A stretch of DNA of 56,424 nucleotides from JAJACP01 sp964350245 (GTDB taxonomy: Bacteria; Chlamydiota; Chlamydiia; Chlamydiales; JAAKFR01). Made by a program: the position numbers and the translations under genes. The notes under the pieces were generated by a model. The model did no database searches, was not told the origin of the DNA, and was given only the letters and a program-made list of their open reading frames with translations. Location: the NCBI GenBank assembly GCA_964350245.1, contig CAYGJC010000011.1, forward strand, positions 1-56,424, in the 5' to 3' direction. Positions 33,028-42,767 of this stretch are shown piece after piece. Position 1 is the first letter of the stretch. Each line of letters opens with the position of its first letter.

Positions 33028-35306
33028 AAAAACTGTTTTCCCTATTGACTGCTCTGCTTTTGGTTGTAAATGGACAGGCGCAGACCATCGCTGAAAAAAA
33101 AGAGAGCTTTCAACGCTCTGATAATGAAATGGATTCTGTCACTCTCGAGCAGCTCCGCTCTATAAATGAGGAGCTCGAGGAGAAACGGTATACACTTAAA
33201 AAACTGTATGACCAGGCGCTCCAACTCTACCACACTCACGCTGATAAACAGCGATATCTCCCTATCTTGCAAAAAGCAGCCCTAATCAAAGAGGAGATTG
33301 CTGAGACCCAGCGGATGTGGCGTTTAGAGACGGCCGCTTTTATGCCTAACGAAGAATATGCCCTCTGGCACCAGCCTGAAACGACTTTGCAACAACTGGT
33401 TATGGATTATGGCGCGCCTGACTTCATCTACCTTGTCCCTCCGGAAGTTGGGGGCATGCGCATGAGCCTAAACTCTAGCCTCCCCATCCCTCGTGAATCT
33501 TGGGGTGAGTGTTTGGAGCTCATCTTGGCGCAATATGGGATCGGCATTCGAGAACTCAATCCCTACTTAAGGGAGCTATTTATTGTCCGTAATGATCCCT
33601 CTGGGATCAAAGCAATTGTAGATCAAACTGAGCAGCTGAACTTCTATCCTCCGCAAGCTCGGGTCTGTTATCTTCTTTCAGCTGACGGAACGGATCCACG
33701 CGGTGATCTGTACTTTTTAGAAAAATTTTCTAACCCAAGCACGACTAAAGTCGAGATTTTGGGAGGCAAGATCTTTATCACCGCCACTGTAGATACGATT
33801 CAAGAGCTTTTAAAGCTCTATGCGTTTGCAAAATCGGGTAATCGTGGGCAGGATTTCCAGCTCGTCTCTCTATCAAAAATTGACGCCAAAGAGATGGAAA
33901 CCATCTTAAATTCAGCCTTTCATGACGGAAATATTAGTGTCGATGGGTCAACTCTTCGTGTGATTCCACTGAATCATATCTCCCAATCCCTCTTCCTGAC
34001 GGGCACCAAAGAGGATGTGAAAAAAGCGCAACACCTGATTCGAGATGTTGAGTCTCAGATCGAAGATCCCCAAGAAAAAACTGTGTTCTGGTACACAACT
34101 AAGCACTCGGATGCCGAAGAGCTGGCTACTGTTTTGGCCAAAGTCTACGATCTTTTAGTGGGAACTGAGAGCATCAAAACAGTCAATAGTGAGAAAAGTG
34201 AGAAAAAGAAAGATTCCACTCTAGTTGTTCCGGCGATTAATGTGGGTCCCAGCAGTGAAAAACGCATCTCACATAAAACTGCCGATGGTCAAAATAACTT
34301 CATTGTCGATCCCAAAACGGGGGCCATCATCATGGTTGTAGAGCAAGAGGCTCTACCCAAAATCAAGGAACTTCTTAAAAAACTCGATGTCCCTAAGAAA
34401 ATGGTACAAATTGAAGTGCTCCTTTTAGAAAAGAAAGTCTCTAATAGCAACAAATTTGGACTCAATCTCCTTCGCCTCGGCTCACAAGCGGGTCAGGTCG
34501 CTTCAACAGGGCTGAGCTGGGGCACCGGCGGCGCCGGAATTTTGGAGTTTCTTATCTCCAGATCCAAGGGAAGTGGCATCCCGGCCTACGATCTAGCCTA
34601 CCAATTTATGCTCGGACAAGAAGATGTGCAGATCAATGCAAGCCCCTCTGTAACTACAATCAACCAAACTCCTGCCACCATTGCCATTGTGGAGGAAATT
34701 TCGATTGATAAAGGAGCCGATAAAAAAGATAACCGTATCTACGATCGTGCGCAGTACGGGATTACCATGCAGATCACGCCAACGATCAACATGGATGAGA
34801 GCGACCAAAGCGAAAGTTTCATCACTCTGGATACCGATATCACCTTTGATACGACCAAGAAAAATACCAATGACCGTCCTGATGTGACAAGGCGCCATAT
34901 TAAAAACCATGTGCGCATCGCCGATGGACAAACGGTCATTCTAGGGGGTTTGCGCCGTAAAAACTCGCAGGACTCCAAAGATAGTATCCCATTTTTAGGT
35001 GAAATTCCGGGGATTGGAAAGCTCTTTAGCCACACCGAAATGGTTGACAGCAGCACAGAAATGTTTGTATTCATTACGCCCAAGATTATAGCCGATCCTA
35101 TTGAGGATGCGGAAAAACTGCGCCGCGATGAGCTTAAAAAGCGTCCTGGAGATATCCCTGAGTTTTTGCATGAACTTGTTGAAGCGCAAAGCCGCGAGAG
35201 AAAATGCCTTTTTGAACAGAGCTTAACCGCTCTTTTTGGGCGAGATATGAATCCAACGGCTAATATCAGCAACCGAAAACGCACAGGGGAATATGATGGC
35301 CGTTGA
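33024..35306 (+). CDS. gspD: type II secretion secretin GspD
   Basis: This is an outer-membrane secretin of 760 residues. It has a signal peptide (MKKLFSLLTALLLVVNGQA), a coiled-coil N-terminal region (about 30-110), N-type domains (for example DAKEMETILNSAF and DAEELATVLAKVYDLL, and VDPKTGAIIMVVEQEALPKI) and the C-terminal secretin domain with VQIEVLLLEKKVSN, the gate region and HVRIADGQTVILGGLRRK, LGEIPGIGKLFSH. The length is normal. The coiled-coil insertion before the N domains is unusual for GspD. It would export folded proteins from the periplasm. Confidence 0.95.
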   Translation: MKKLFSLLTALLLVVNGQAQTIAEKKESFQRSDNEMDSVTLEQLRSINEELEEKRYTLKKLYDQALQLYHTHADKQRYLPILQKAALIKEEIAETQRMWRLETAAFMPNEEYALWHQPETTLQQLVMDYGAPDFIYLVPPEVGGMRMSLNSSLPIPRESWGECLELILAQYGIGIRELNPYLRELFIVRNDPSGIKAIVDQTEQLNFYPPQARVCYLLSADGTDPRGDLYFLEKFSNPSTTKVEILGGKIFITATVDTIQELLKLYAFAKSGNRGQDFQLVSLSKIDAKEMETILNSAFHDGNISVDGSTLRVIPLNHISQSLFLTGTKEDVKKAQHLIRDVESQIEDPQEKTVFWYTTKHSDAEELATVLAKVYDLLVGTESIKTVNSEKSEKKKDSTLVVPAINVGPSSEKRISHKTADGQNNFIVDPKTGAIIMVVEQEALPKIKELLKKLDVPKKMVQIEVLLLEKKVSNSNKFGLNLLRLGSQAGQVASTGLSWGTGGAGILEFLISRSKGSGIPAYDLAYQFMLGQEDVQINASPSVTTINQTPATIAIVEEISIDKGADKKDNRIYDRAQYGITMQITPTINMDESDQSESFITLDTDITFDTTKKNTNDRPDVTRRHIKNHVRIADGQTVILGGLRRKNSQDSKDSIPFLGEIPGIGKLFSHTEMVDSSTEMFVFITPKIIADPIEDAEKLRRDELKKRPGDIPEFLHELVEAQSRERKCLFEQSLTALFGRDMNPTANISNRKRTGEYDGR

Positions 35307-36861
35307 GTCGCCGCTGCAGCTCGCCACAGAACTGGGAATTGAAATACGAGAAAAACTGCCTCTTACCAACCTCCCTGAGCGGCTCCCTGAGCGTGTTCCT
35401 TACTCTTTTGTCCGCAAAAATCGGATTCTTCCCATCGAAGAGAGTGAGGAAATGATTGTGGCTGCCTCGTCCGATCCTCTTAATTTAGATGGGCTAGATG
35501 AACTTAGGCTGATGCTCGACAAAGAGATCAAAGCTGTCTACACACCCGAAGACGTTTTGCTCAATGCCATCAATTCCTGCTACCACACGCAAGAGGGAGC
35601 CGCTTCTGAATTTCTAGCTAATCTCTCCGATTCAAGAGATGAGGCACAGAAACAGGATGACTTTGATGTCTATGATCTTTTAGAAAATAAAAATGAAGCG
35701 CCCATCGTCCGTCTCCTCAACCTCATTTTAAGCGAAGCGATTCAACAAGGTGCCTCGGATATTCACTTTGAGCCTTTTGAAAACGATCTAAAAGTGCGCT
35801 ATCGAATCGATGGGGTGCTTCAATCACGTCACTCTCCTCCTCGAGAATACCAATCTCAACTTCTCACGCGGATCAAAGTTCTGGCCAAATTGGACATCGC
35901 CGAGCACCGTCTCCCCCAAGATGGGCGAATCAAACTCAAAATGGGTGGACGAGAGATCGATTTTCGTGTCAGCACTGTTCCGGCCCTACACGGAGAGCGG
36001 ATTGTCTTGCGGATTTTAGATAAAGGAAATGTGATTCTAGGACTCGATCAGCTGGGAATGCTCCCTTCCGTTTTAGACGATTTTCGGCGTCTCATTGCCC
36101 TCTCAGAGGGCATTGTCCTCGTAACAGGACCGACCGGTAGCGGCAAAACAACCTCTCTTTATAGCGCTCTCTGGGAAATCTATAATGAAGAGACCAACAT
36201 CATGACCATCGAAGATCCGGTCGAATACAAGCTGAAAGGAATTGCCCAAATTGCCGTCCACCCTAAAATAGGACTCAATTTTGCCGCAGGACTGCGCCAC
36301 ATTCTCCGACAAGATCCCGATGTGGTGATGATCGGTGAAATTCGAGATACCGAAACGGCTGAAATTGCCATCCAGGCCGCTCTCACAGGTCACTTGGTCT
36401 TTAGCACCCTGCACACCAACGATGCAGCCTCTGCGATCCCTCGCTTGATCGACATGGGCGTAGAACCCTACCTCCTATCCTCCACAGTGGTTGGGGTCCT
36501 TGCCCAACGACTGGTCCGCCGTGTCTGCCCCAATTGTCGTGAGCGTTATAAACCTGATGAAGCCGAAGTGACAGAGATTGGACTCAACCCAGATAAACTC
36601 AACGGCGGCTATCTCTATAGAGGACGAGGATGTGCCCACTGCTTTGGATCCGGTTACAAAGGGCGGCACGGAATTTACGAGCTTTTAACCATTGACTCTA
36701 CACTACAGTCCTGCATCGCCAAAAATGCTGACATCTCAGATTTGCGCCAAGCCGCTCGCTCAAAAGATATGACGTGCCTACGCGCCCATGGAGCCCATCT
36801 TGTGCGCGCTGGTGTAACCACTGTCGCAGAAGTTCTGCGCGTTTCAAGAAAATTTGACTGA
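35293..36861 (+). CDS. gspE: type II secretion ATPase GspE
   Basis: This 522-residue cytoplasmic ATPase has an N-terminal N1E-like domain, Walker A GPTGSGKTTSLYSAL (about 278-292), Asp box EDPVEY, Walker B GEIRDTETAEIA and the His box STLHTNDA. The zinc-binding insert is CPNC...CAHCFG. It starts with ATG at 35293, overlapping gspD by 14 bases. It powers pseudopilus growth with GspF. Confidence 0.97.
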   Translation: MMAVESPLQLATELGIEIREKLPLTNLPERLPERVPYSFVRKNRILPIEESEEMIVAASSDPLNLDGLDELRLMLDKEIKAVYTPEDVLLNAINSCYHTQEGAASEFLANLSDSRDEAQKQDDFDVYDLLENKNEAPIVRLLNLILSEAIQQGASDIHFEPFENDLKVRYRIDGVLQSRHSPPREYQSQLLTRIKVLAKLDIAEHRLPQDGRIKLKMGGREIDFRVSTVPALHGERIVLRILDKGNVILGLDQLGMLPSVLDDFRRLIALSEGIVLVTGPTGSGKTTSLYSALWEIYNEETNIMTIEDPVEYKLKGIAQIAVHPKIGLNFAAGLRHILRQDPDVVMIGEIRDTETAEIAIQAALTGHLVFSTLHTNDAASAIPRLIDMGVEPYLLSSTVVGVLAQRLVRRVCPNCRERYKPDEAEVTEIGLNPDKLNGGYLYRGRGCAHCFGSGYKGRHGIYELLTIDSTLQSCIAKNADISDLRQAARSKDMTCLRAHGAHLVRAGVTTVAEVLRVSRKFD

Positions 36862-36862
36862 T

Positions 36863-38044
36863 ATGTTGTTTCAATATCGCTACATCGACGGTAAGGGGCG
36901 GAAAAGAAAAGGCTTGATCGATGCCCTACACTTTGAAGATGCCAAAGAAAAACTGCGTGAGCAAAAAATTCTTCTCACATCATTAGCACAGACCTCAATG
37001 CGGAAGAAAAAAGGGCACCAAATCAGTCAACAGGCCCTGATCAACTTCACCACTCAACTCTCCAGCCTCCTCAAGGCAGGCCTTCCACTCTATGAATGTC
37101 TTCTCTCCCTTGAAGAGCAGTACCGCCAAGAGGCTTTTCACCCCATTCTTCTCAGCTTGTGCTCCCAAATTAAAGAGGGTGGATCTCTTTCAGAAGCAAT
37201 GAGCTACTACCCAGATAGTTTTAATCGACTCTATTGCAGCATGGTTGCTGCAGGTGAATCTGTCGGCTCTCTTGATTTAACTCTGGAGAAGCTCTCTACC
37301 CTTCTCAATAAACAGAGTAAACTCAAGAAACAGATCATCACAGCCCTTATCTACCCCGCCCTTCTTTTTGCCTTTTCGGGTGTAGTGATGTTACTCTTGC
37401 TCACTTTCGTCATTCCCTCATTGGAAATGCTTTTTGAAGACCGACAAGTCAACCGCTTTACAGGGCTTGTGATGCACTGCAGCCGCTTTCTTACCCACAA
37501 GTGGCCCTACTATCTTCCCCTTATGATAGGAGCGGGAGTAGGAAGTTACATAGCGCTCACCTCAGCTAAAGGTAAACGGTGGATTCAAAGAGGATTGCTG
37601 CGTGTCCCTTTTCTTAAAACACTGATTACACAGACCGCAATTGCCCGCTTTGCCCGCACAATGGGCACGCTTCTTCAAGGGGGCGTTTCTCTGATCCAGG
37701 CTTTGCAGATTTCGCGCAAAGTGATGCGTAACCCCTTCTTTGAAGAGGTCATTGAAAGGGCAGAGACCAAAATCATCGAGGGGAGCCTTCTTAGTTTAGA
37801 GTTAAAAAAATCTCCCCTAATCCCTACATTAGTTCCGCGGATGTTGGCGATCGGCGAGGAGGGGGGGAATGCCCAGGACATGCTCCAGAAGATTGCCGAT
37901 TTGTATGAAGATGAGGTGGAGAAAAACTTAACACGTCTAACCGCATTGGCACAACCTGTCATTCTGGTTTTTATGGGGGGTATTGTGGGTTTAATTATGA
38001 TTGCCGTGCTCCTTCCGTTAACGGATGTGAGCGCCTTTTTATAG
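36863..38044 (+). CDS. gspF: type II secretion inner-membrane protein GspF
   Basis: The 393-residue protein has two GspF domains, each of a cytoplasmic helical part plus membrane helices: the first around FTTQLSSLLKAGLPLYECL, the second around FARTMGTLLQGGVSLIQALQ. Membrane segments are near 165-195, 215-235 and 365-390. The ATG at 36863 directly follows the gspE stop and is preferred over the TTG at 36854. The DUF-like start LFQYRYIDGKGRKRKG is the usual GspF beginning. Confidence 0.95.
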   Translation: MLFQYRYIDGKGRKRKGLIDALHFEDAKEKLREQKILLTSLAQTSMRKKKGHQISQQALINFTTQLSSLLKAGLPLYECLLSLEEQYRQEAFHPILLSLCSQIKEGGSLSEAMSYYPDSFNRLYCSMVAAGESVGSLDLTLEKLSTLLNKQSKLKKQIITALIYPALLFAFSGVVMLLLLTFVIPSLEMLFEDRQVNRFTGLVMHCSRFLTHKWPYYLPLMIGAGVGSYIALTSAKGKRWIQRGLLRVPFLKTLITQTAIARFARTMGTLLQGGVSLIQALQISRKVMRNPFFEEVIERAETKIIEGSLLSLELKKSPLIPTLVPRMLAIGEEGGNAQDMLQKIADLYEDEVEKNLTRLTALAQPVILVFMGGIVGLIMIAVLLPLTDVSAFL

Positions 38045-38053
38045 GAGAAAAAA

Positions 38054-38431
38054 ATGAAAGTAAAACGTAAAAAACGACCCGTCACGCTCATTGAGATCAT
38101 GATTGTGATCCTGCTGATTGGTCTCATCGGAGGCGCTTTGGCCTTTAACATGCGCGGCAGTATGGACAAAGGGCGGGTCTTTAAAACCGAGCAAAACATT
38201 GCCCGTGTGCAAGACGCCCTTATGATGGAGCAAGCCAAAGGAGATAAAAGCCTCGCCCAAATTGTGGAAGATAGAGATGACATCATGAGGATGTGTCCTT
38301 TTGTAAAAAATGGAGAGGCGCTGCTAAAAGATGCCTGGGGCGACAAGCTGGAGGTGCGTATCGAGAATGATGAACTTGTGGTGACCTCACCCCGTATGGA
38401 AGAGTGGAAACGGCAGCATGAATATCAATAG
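38054..38431 (+). CDS. gspG: major pseudopilin GspG-like
   Basis: The 125-residue protein has a basic N-terminus and the pseudopilin helix VTLIEIMIVILLIGLIGGAL, with Glu at +5. The usual Gly at -1 of the cleavage site is replaced by Pro (KKRP-VTLIE). After the helix the protein has the GspG-like DAWGDKLEVRI motif near residue 97, in the position of the C-terminal calcium-binding part of GspG. It lies nine bases after gspF with GGAG upstream. Confidence 0.85.
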   Translation: MKVKRKKRPVTLIEIMIVILLIGLIGGALAFNMRGSMDKGRVFKTEQNIARVQDALMMEQAKGDKSLAQIVEDRDDIMRMCPFVKNGEALLKDAWGDKLEVRIENDELVVTSPRMEEWKRQHEYQ

Positions 38432-38927
38432 ACGCCCTTTTACTCTTCTCGAGATGCTTTTAGTGGTCACTCTTGTGGGCTTGACATTAGGTGTGATTGC
38501 CATTCAAGCCCCCAAAGCACTGAAAGGAGAGACGTTTGAGCGAGGGATTGATCAGGTCAAAACCCGGATTGCTCTTGCCGAAGAGCTCATGCTCAATTGT
38601 CAAACAGATGTGCAGCTGATCTTCGAACCGGAAGGAGAGGGAAAAGGGCTCATTTGCAGGCTCAAAACAGACAAGCCTGTGCCCTCAAGGCTCACCCGCG
38701 AAATTGAGCGACAAGCACTGATTAAAGGAGTAGATGCTGTTGTGCCCGGTGTTCTACATTTTGATGGCACGCTAGGGGCGTCTCCTAAAGGAACACTATT
38801 GATCAAGGGCGGCAATCGAGAGGTGATCCTCACTTTAAAAGGATTTCCCTCTCACATTTTAAGAGGAGACCATGTCACGGAAGACTCGCAAGCGACCTAT
38901 CCGGAAACAGTCCTTTCTTTTATTTGA
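38418..38927 (+). CDS. minor pseudopilin, GspH-like
   Basis: The 169-residue protein starts MNINRRP-FTLLEMLLVVTL, a pseudopilin helix with Glu at +5 and Pro instead of Gly at -1. Size and order (second pseudopilin after GspG) fit GspH. It overlaps gspG by 14 bases. Function as a pseudopilus tip subunit is inferred from position. Confidence 0.75.
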   Translation: MNINRRPFTLLEMLLVVTLVGLTLGVIAIQAPKALKGETFERGIDQVKTRIALAEELMLNCQTDVQLIFEPEGEGKGLICRLKTDKPVPSRLTREIERQALIKGVDAVVPGVLHFDGTLGASPKGTLLIKGGNREVILTLKGFPSHILRGDHVTEDSQATYPETVLSFI

Positions 38928-39276
38928 GCTGCTGCTCTCTATGGGACTTGTTTTACTCTGCCTATTCCCCCTCATCCAAACGCATATGGGAATCGCCAAG
39001 GCAGAGCAAGCCGAAATCCGGACTCTTGAACAACGATTTTACGTCCAAGAAGCTGTGTGCGCATTAAAAAAGAGGCTCCATGAGCATGAGTTTACATGGG
39101 AGCAGCTCATGCAAAACGTAAAAGAGGAACATCTTACCTTAACCAAGTTAGAGCAATCGACTAAAAAAGGCGCTCCGGAAAGTGGCCTTGTCCTTCTCGC
39201 TACCTTCTCTTTTGATGAGGAAACAACTTACGAACGGACCCTTTATGTTACGAAGACACGCAGTCTCACTCATTGA
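38872..39276 (+). CDS. minor pseudopilin, GspI-like
   Basis: The 134-residue protein has a long basic leader (about 13 residues) and the helix FLLFELLLSMGLVLLCLFPL, with Glu at +5 and Ser at -1 (RKQS-FLLFE). It overlaps the preceding gene by 56 bases. Assignment to GspI is by order only. Confidence 0.7.
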   Translation: MSRKTRKRPIRKQSFLLFELLLSMGLVLLCLFPLIQTHMGIAKAEQAEIRTLEQRFYVQEAVCALKKRLHEHEFTWEQLMQNVKEEHLTLTKLEQSTKKGAPESGLVLLATFSFDEETTYERTLYVTKTRSLTH

Positions 39277-39871
39277 AGTGCTCATTGCAATGACGTTGTT
39301 GACGTTGTTGTTAGGCTCGCTCTTTTCTTGGTACCACCACCTCACGCAAAAAAAGGGAGAGCTGGAGACATTTAAGCGTACCCATCTAGAAGAGTATTAC
39401 GCATGGCAGCGGCTAGAGCAGATCCTTCCCAAAGCCCAAGCTCCCTTCTATACCGAGGACGGGGCTCTTATTTTCCGCTTTGACCGTGGCCTCCATTCTC
39501 AACCTTTACTATCTGAAACTGTCCTCGGAAAGCTCTATTTTGATGAAGCTTTACACACTTTGTGCTTGGGGATCTGGCCCGATCCTAAGCAAGAAGAGGC
39601 CCCTCGCTCACCGTCTCAAACGTTCACGCTTCTTGACAACGTGAGCGCCTTCACCTTTCAGCTCTACTCACCGCCTGATCCCTTTCCCAAACCGGTTGAT
39701 CCGGAACAAATCGGTAAACCACGTCCCATCCCCACCTGGCAAAATACATGGCTCGCCGAATATGAAACCCTACCCGCTCTTGTGCAATTAACGATCGAAC
39801 GTGGGGATCAAAAGCGTGCTCTCTATTTCGATCTCAATCAACCGATCATCTACCCCGCGGAGGTTGGATGA
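39245..39871 (+). CDS. minor pseudopilin, GspJ-like
   Basis: The frame is open from 39182, but the ATG at 39245 gives a normal short leader (MLRRHA-VSLIEVLIAM). The helix has Glu at +5 and Ala at -1. The 208-residue product has the size of GspJ and follows GspI-like, as in canonical operons. It overlaps the upstream gene by 32 bases. Confidence 0.75.
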   Translation: MLRRHAVSLIEVLIAMTLLTLLLGSLFSWYHHLTQKKGELETFKRTHLEEYYAWQRLEQILPKAQAPFYTEDGALIFRFDRGLHSQPLLSETVLGKLYFDEALHTLCLGIWPDPKQEEAPRSPSQTFTLLDNVSAFTFQLYSPPDPFPKPVDPEQIGKPRPIPTWQNTWLAEYETLPALVQLTIERGDQKRALYFDLNQPIIYPAEVG

Positions 39872-40827
39872 ACCCCTACCTGATCACCCTCACTTTTTTG
39901 ATGCTCATGACCGTACTCACCTCAAGTGAGGTCGCCCGTTTTTCTCAAGGACGCGTGGGAAGCCACTTCCGTGCCCACTACCAGGAAGCGCTTGTAGTCG
40001 CTGAAGAGCTCCGCTCTTTTGCTACTTTAGAAGACTTTCGTAAAGAGAAAGTCGAGACCGTAGACGAAAAAAACGAGAAGCCCAGAAAACCTAAAAAGGC
40101 ACCTGAGATCCGTAGATCCCCTTCTCTGAAATTTAACCTCTCCCGCCCACCTAATGGTTCCCGTTTGAATATGGAAGCTCTTATCCATGAAAGCGCAGCC
40201 AAAAATTATCCTCTTTCTCTGTATGAAGTGGGGGCGCGTCTCATGCGACATCTTTACTCAGAAGCCCCGTTTTACAGACCTGGGGATGAATACCGTATTT
40301 TAGACGCACTTATTGCCCTGAAAGAAGAGACGGAATCTTTCACCACGCCTGACGAGCTCAGCACCCTTACCTTTGAAGATGAAGCCTTGCAAAAAGTATT
40401 TTATTCCATGCTCAAAGGAGCTGAGGGAACTCCTTCTTTTCTTCACTACATCACCTATGATCCAGGCAAGAAGTCTAAGGTATACCTCATGTTTGCGGCG
40501 CCCTCCTTAATTGAGGCACTTGTTGAAAATAGGCAATTGACAGACAAGATTGTCGTTCTGCGCAACACCCTTTGGGAAGAGATTCTTGACCAAGAAGAGA
40601 ATCGCTTAAAGCGCACCAAAGAAGAATGTAAAGGACGCGATGACTTCAAAAAAATGTTCAAAGAAAAGTTAAAACCTCTCTTTGCTGAGTCAGGTCTTCA
40701 GTTCGAATCTTTTGTGCCTACAGTCTTTGATTTGGCACTGGGGGAGATGGGCTCTGTTTTATTTATTGAGGATCCGGATACAGGCTACGTTCACCGCGAG
40801 AAGTACCTCTGGCAAAAGAAGACATAA
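39868..40827 (+). CDS. GspK-position protein, candidate pseudopilus tip subunit
   Basis: The 319-residue protein has an N-terminal hydrophobic helix (YLITLTFLMLMTVLTSS) without the Glu of other pseudopilins, as GspK proteins also lack it. A large soluble part with a Lys/Pro-rich linker (about 60-85) follows. It starts in the stop of the GspJ-like gene (ATGA) and ends the operon. The assignment to GspK is from order, size and helix only. No terminator is clear after it. Confidence 0.65.
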   Translation: MNPYLITLTFLMLMTVLTSSEVARFSQGRVGSHFRAHYQEALVVAEELRSFATLEDFRKEKVETVDEKNEKPRKPKKAPEIRRSPSLKFNLSRPPNGSRLNMEALIHESAAKNYPLSLYEVGARLMRHLYSEAPFYRPGDEYRILDALIALKEETESFTTPDELSTLTFEDEALQKVFYSMLKGAEGTPSFLHYITYDPGKKSKVYLMFAAPSLIEALVENRQLTDKIVVLRNTLWEEILDQEENRLKRTKEECKGRDDFKKMFKEKLKPLFAESGLQFESFVPTVFDLALGEMGSVLFIEDPDTGYVHREKYLWQKKT

Positions 40828-40834
40828 TACATCA

Positions 40835-40889
40835 CAAGCGATACAGCGAGCCAGTGCACTGCAATTAATCTAAGTCAGATGCAGCCCCA
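40835..40889 (+). repeat. intergenic repeat element, copy 2
   Basis: CAAGCGAT (40835-40842) and CTAAGTCAGATGCAGCCCCA (40870-40889) repeat the two strings found at 30558 and 30581, with a longer middle part (27 rather than 15 bases) in this copy. The copy lies in the gap between the convergent ends of the gsp operon and the sensor kinase gene. Confidence 0.45.
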
Positions 40890-42635
40890 TTAATCATCGA
40901 GTATGGGGAGGGTAATCGTAAACGTTGTCCCTTTACCAAACTCCGACTCCACCTCGATTTTACCCTGATGCTTCTCCACAATGCGCTCTACGATAGAAAG
41001 GCCTAATCCCGATCCACCCAAACTACGGGAATGACTCTTGTCCACAGCATAAAAGCGTTCAAAAACACGGTCGAGATCTTCACTAGGAATCCCCACCCCT
41101 TTATCCGAAACATGAATACAAAATTCAGTCGGCTTCTTTTCAATTAAAACCCTCACCTCAGCCGGCGGCGTCGAATACTTGACCGCGTTATCCAACAAGT
41201 TGAGAATGGCCTGATAAAAAAGATCACTATCTGCTAGAAGCGAGAACGGTTCCTCTCCGTCTGTCTCAACCTGAATCTGCGCATCCGGATGGACCACGAG
41301 CAGTGTGTTTTTCGCCTGCTCAGCAATATCATAGAGATCACACTCCTGAAGCCTGGAGCGCGGCAATCCCTCATCCACAGCCGCAAGCGTAAGGAGATTC
41401 TTCACGAGCGTGTCCATCCGCTGACAGTTACTGACAATTTTTCGGGTGATCTCGGCGTAAACCTCTCGCGTCAACTCAGGGTGATCGTGCAGCGTCTCAG
41501 CAAAACCACGAATAATCGTAATCGGTGTCTTCAGCTCATGCGAGGCGTTGGCAATAAAGTCACGCCCCAACTCAATCACCTTGTGTAAACTTGTCTTGTC
41601 CTGTAAAACCAAAATCGCACCCCCTTTTCCACGTGGAACTGCAACTGCATCCAGATAACGTTTCTGTTTTCGCTCCGGCTTAATCACAAGAACAACAGGT
41701 TGTCCTTTTTTCTGAGCCTCTTCAATGAGCTCGGAACAACTCGGCTGTTTTGCTTCTGAAAAATGCTGTCCAACAAGGCTTTTCTCTTCAATCCCTAGAA
41801 AGACTCCTGCCATCCGATTCATGTAAATCACGGTTAGCGTATCGTCAACAGCAATCACTCCTTCCACGAGAGACTCTAAAATCGCACTCTTTTCATTTTT
41901 TTCATGAGTAAGCGAGGAAATCTGATGATCTATATGACGTGAGAGTGAATTAAAGGTTTCAGCCAGATTACCAAATTCATCTCCCGGTCGAATATCCTTT
42001 CCTAATTTGATTTCCGGAATGTGATCCACTTTTCCCAGCTGGTAGGGTTTGATGGCTTCGATAATGTGCTGCACAGGGCGGGTGAGGATGTGGATAATGA
42101 ACCAGGCCAAAAAACTGAAGAGAAGCAAAACACCGATCCCGAGCAAAAGAAACGTTAAGGTTAAATCGTGAGTCATCGTGGCGATCTGACCGTAAGGAAA
42201 GGCCGTGCGCATCACATACTCTTTATCCTTAAACTGGAAACTCACCGCCATGTAGGCCATCTCCTGGCCAAAAAGAGGTGAGAAACGAACATCATAGCCC
42301 GTGCCCATCACCAGGGCATCTTTCACTTCATGGTGTGTCAAAAGACGCTCATTGTCAAAACCGCCCGTTTCACGATGGGAATCATAAAGATACCCCTCGT
42401 AAGGGTCGAGAAGGCTGACGCGAAAGAAAAGAAATTTCTCGCGTTGACTCAATCTCTCAATTAGATTCTTAAAAGTAGGAGCCGATTCGAGGCTCTGGAT
42501 TAACTCGATGGTCCGATTACGGAGATTTCTCTCCTGAATCACCCCGATTAAACGGGTGACCACGGGATACATAAAGACCGTAAAAATCAGAAAGATGATG
42601 AGAAAACTGATGAGGATCTTTTGACGAAAACGCAT
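40890..42635 (-). CDS. PhoR/VicK-type sensor histidine kinase
   Basis: The 581-residue protein has a first membrane helix (FLIIFLIFTVFMYPVV), a periplasmic sensor part (about 30-170), a second helix (about 175-200), a HAMP domain, a PAS domain (about 250-330) and a kinase core. The core has the H box FIANASHELKTPITI (His near 364), the N box LNLLDNAVKYSTP, the G1 box DKGVGIP and the G2 box GSGLGLSIVE. No response regulator is next to it, so its partner is elsewhere. It lies 132 bases downstream of the nucleotidyl cyclase on the same strand. The C. trachomatis map does not place such a gene here as far as I recall. Confidence 0.92.
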   Translation of the reverse strand: MRFRQKILISFLIIFLIFTVFMYPVVTRLIGVIQERNLRNRTIELIQSLESAPTFKNLIERLSQREKFLFFRVSLLDPYEGYLYDSHRETGGFDNERLLTHHEVKDALVMGTGYDVRFSPLFGQEMAYMAVSFQFKDKEYVMRTAFPYGQIATMTHDLTLTFLLLGIGVLLLFSFLAWFIIHILTRPVQHIIEAIKPYQLGKVDHIPEIKLGKDIRPGDEFGNLAETFNSLSRHIDHQISSLTHEKNEKSAILESLVEGVIAVDDTLTVIYMNRMAGVFLGIEEKSLVGQHFSEAKQPSCSELIEEAQKKGQPVVLVIKPERKQKRYLDAVAVPRGKGGAILVLQDKTSLHKVIELGRDFIANASHELKTPITIIRGFAETLHDHPELTREVYAEITRKIVSNCQRMDTLVKNLLTLAAVDEGLPRSRLQECDLYDIAEQAKNTLLVVHPDAQIQVETDGEEPFSLLADSDLFYQAILNLLDNAVKYSTPPAEVRVLIEKKPTEFCIHVSDKGVGIPSEDLDRVFERFYAVDKSHSRSLGGSGLGLSIVERIVEKHQGKIEVESEFGKGTTFTITLPILDD

Positions 42636-42767
42636 GTTCTAAGCGGGGATATTTACAGGTCCTAAATCAAACGACTTTCGAGAAATTTTTGCGACCTTTT
42701 TTTACTCGTTTCCTAGGGCATACTTAGAATTGGGTCGAAAAAAGCCCCTTTAGAATTTTTTAACAAC

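Noticed and set aside
37675..38346. Minus-strand ORF of 223 codons across gspF and gspG
   Set aside because: It is entirely antisense to two overlapping, well-recognised genes and is Ser/Arg/Pro-rich, as expected of a shadow frame.
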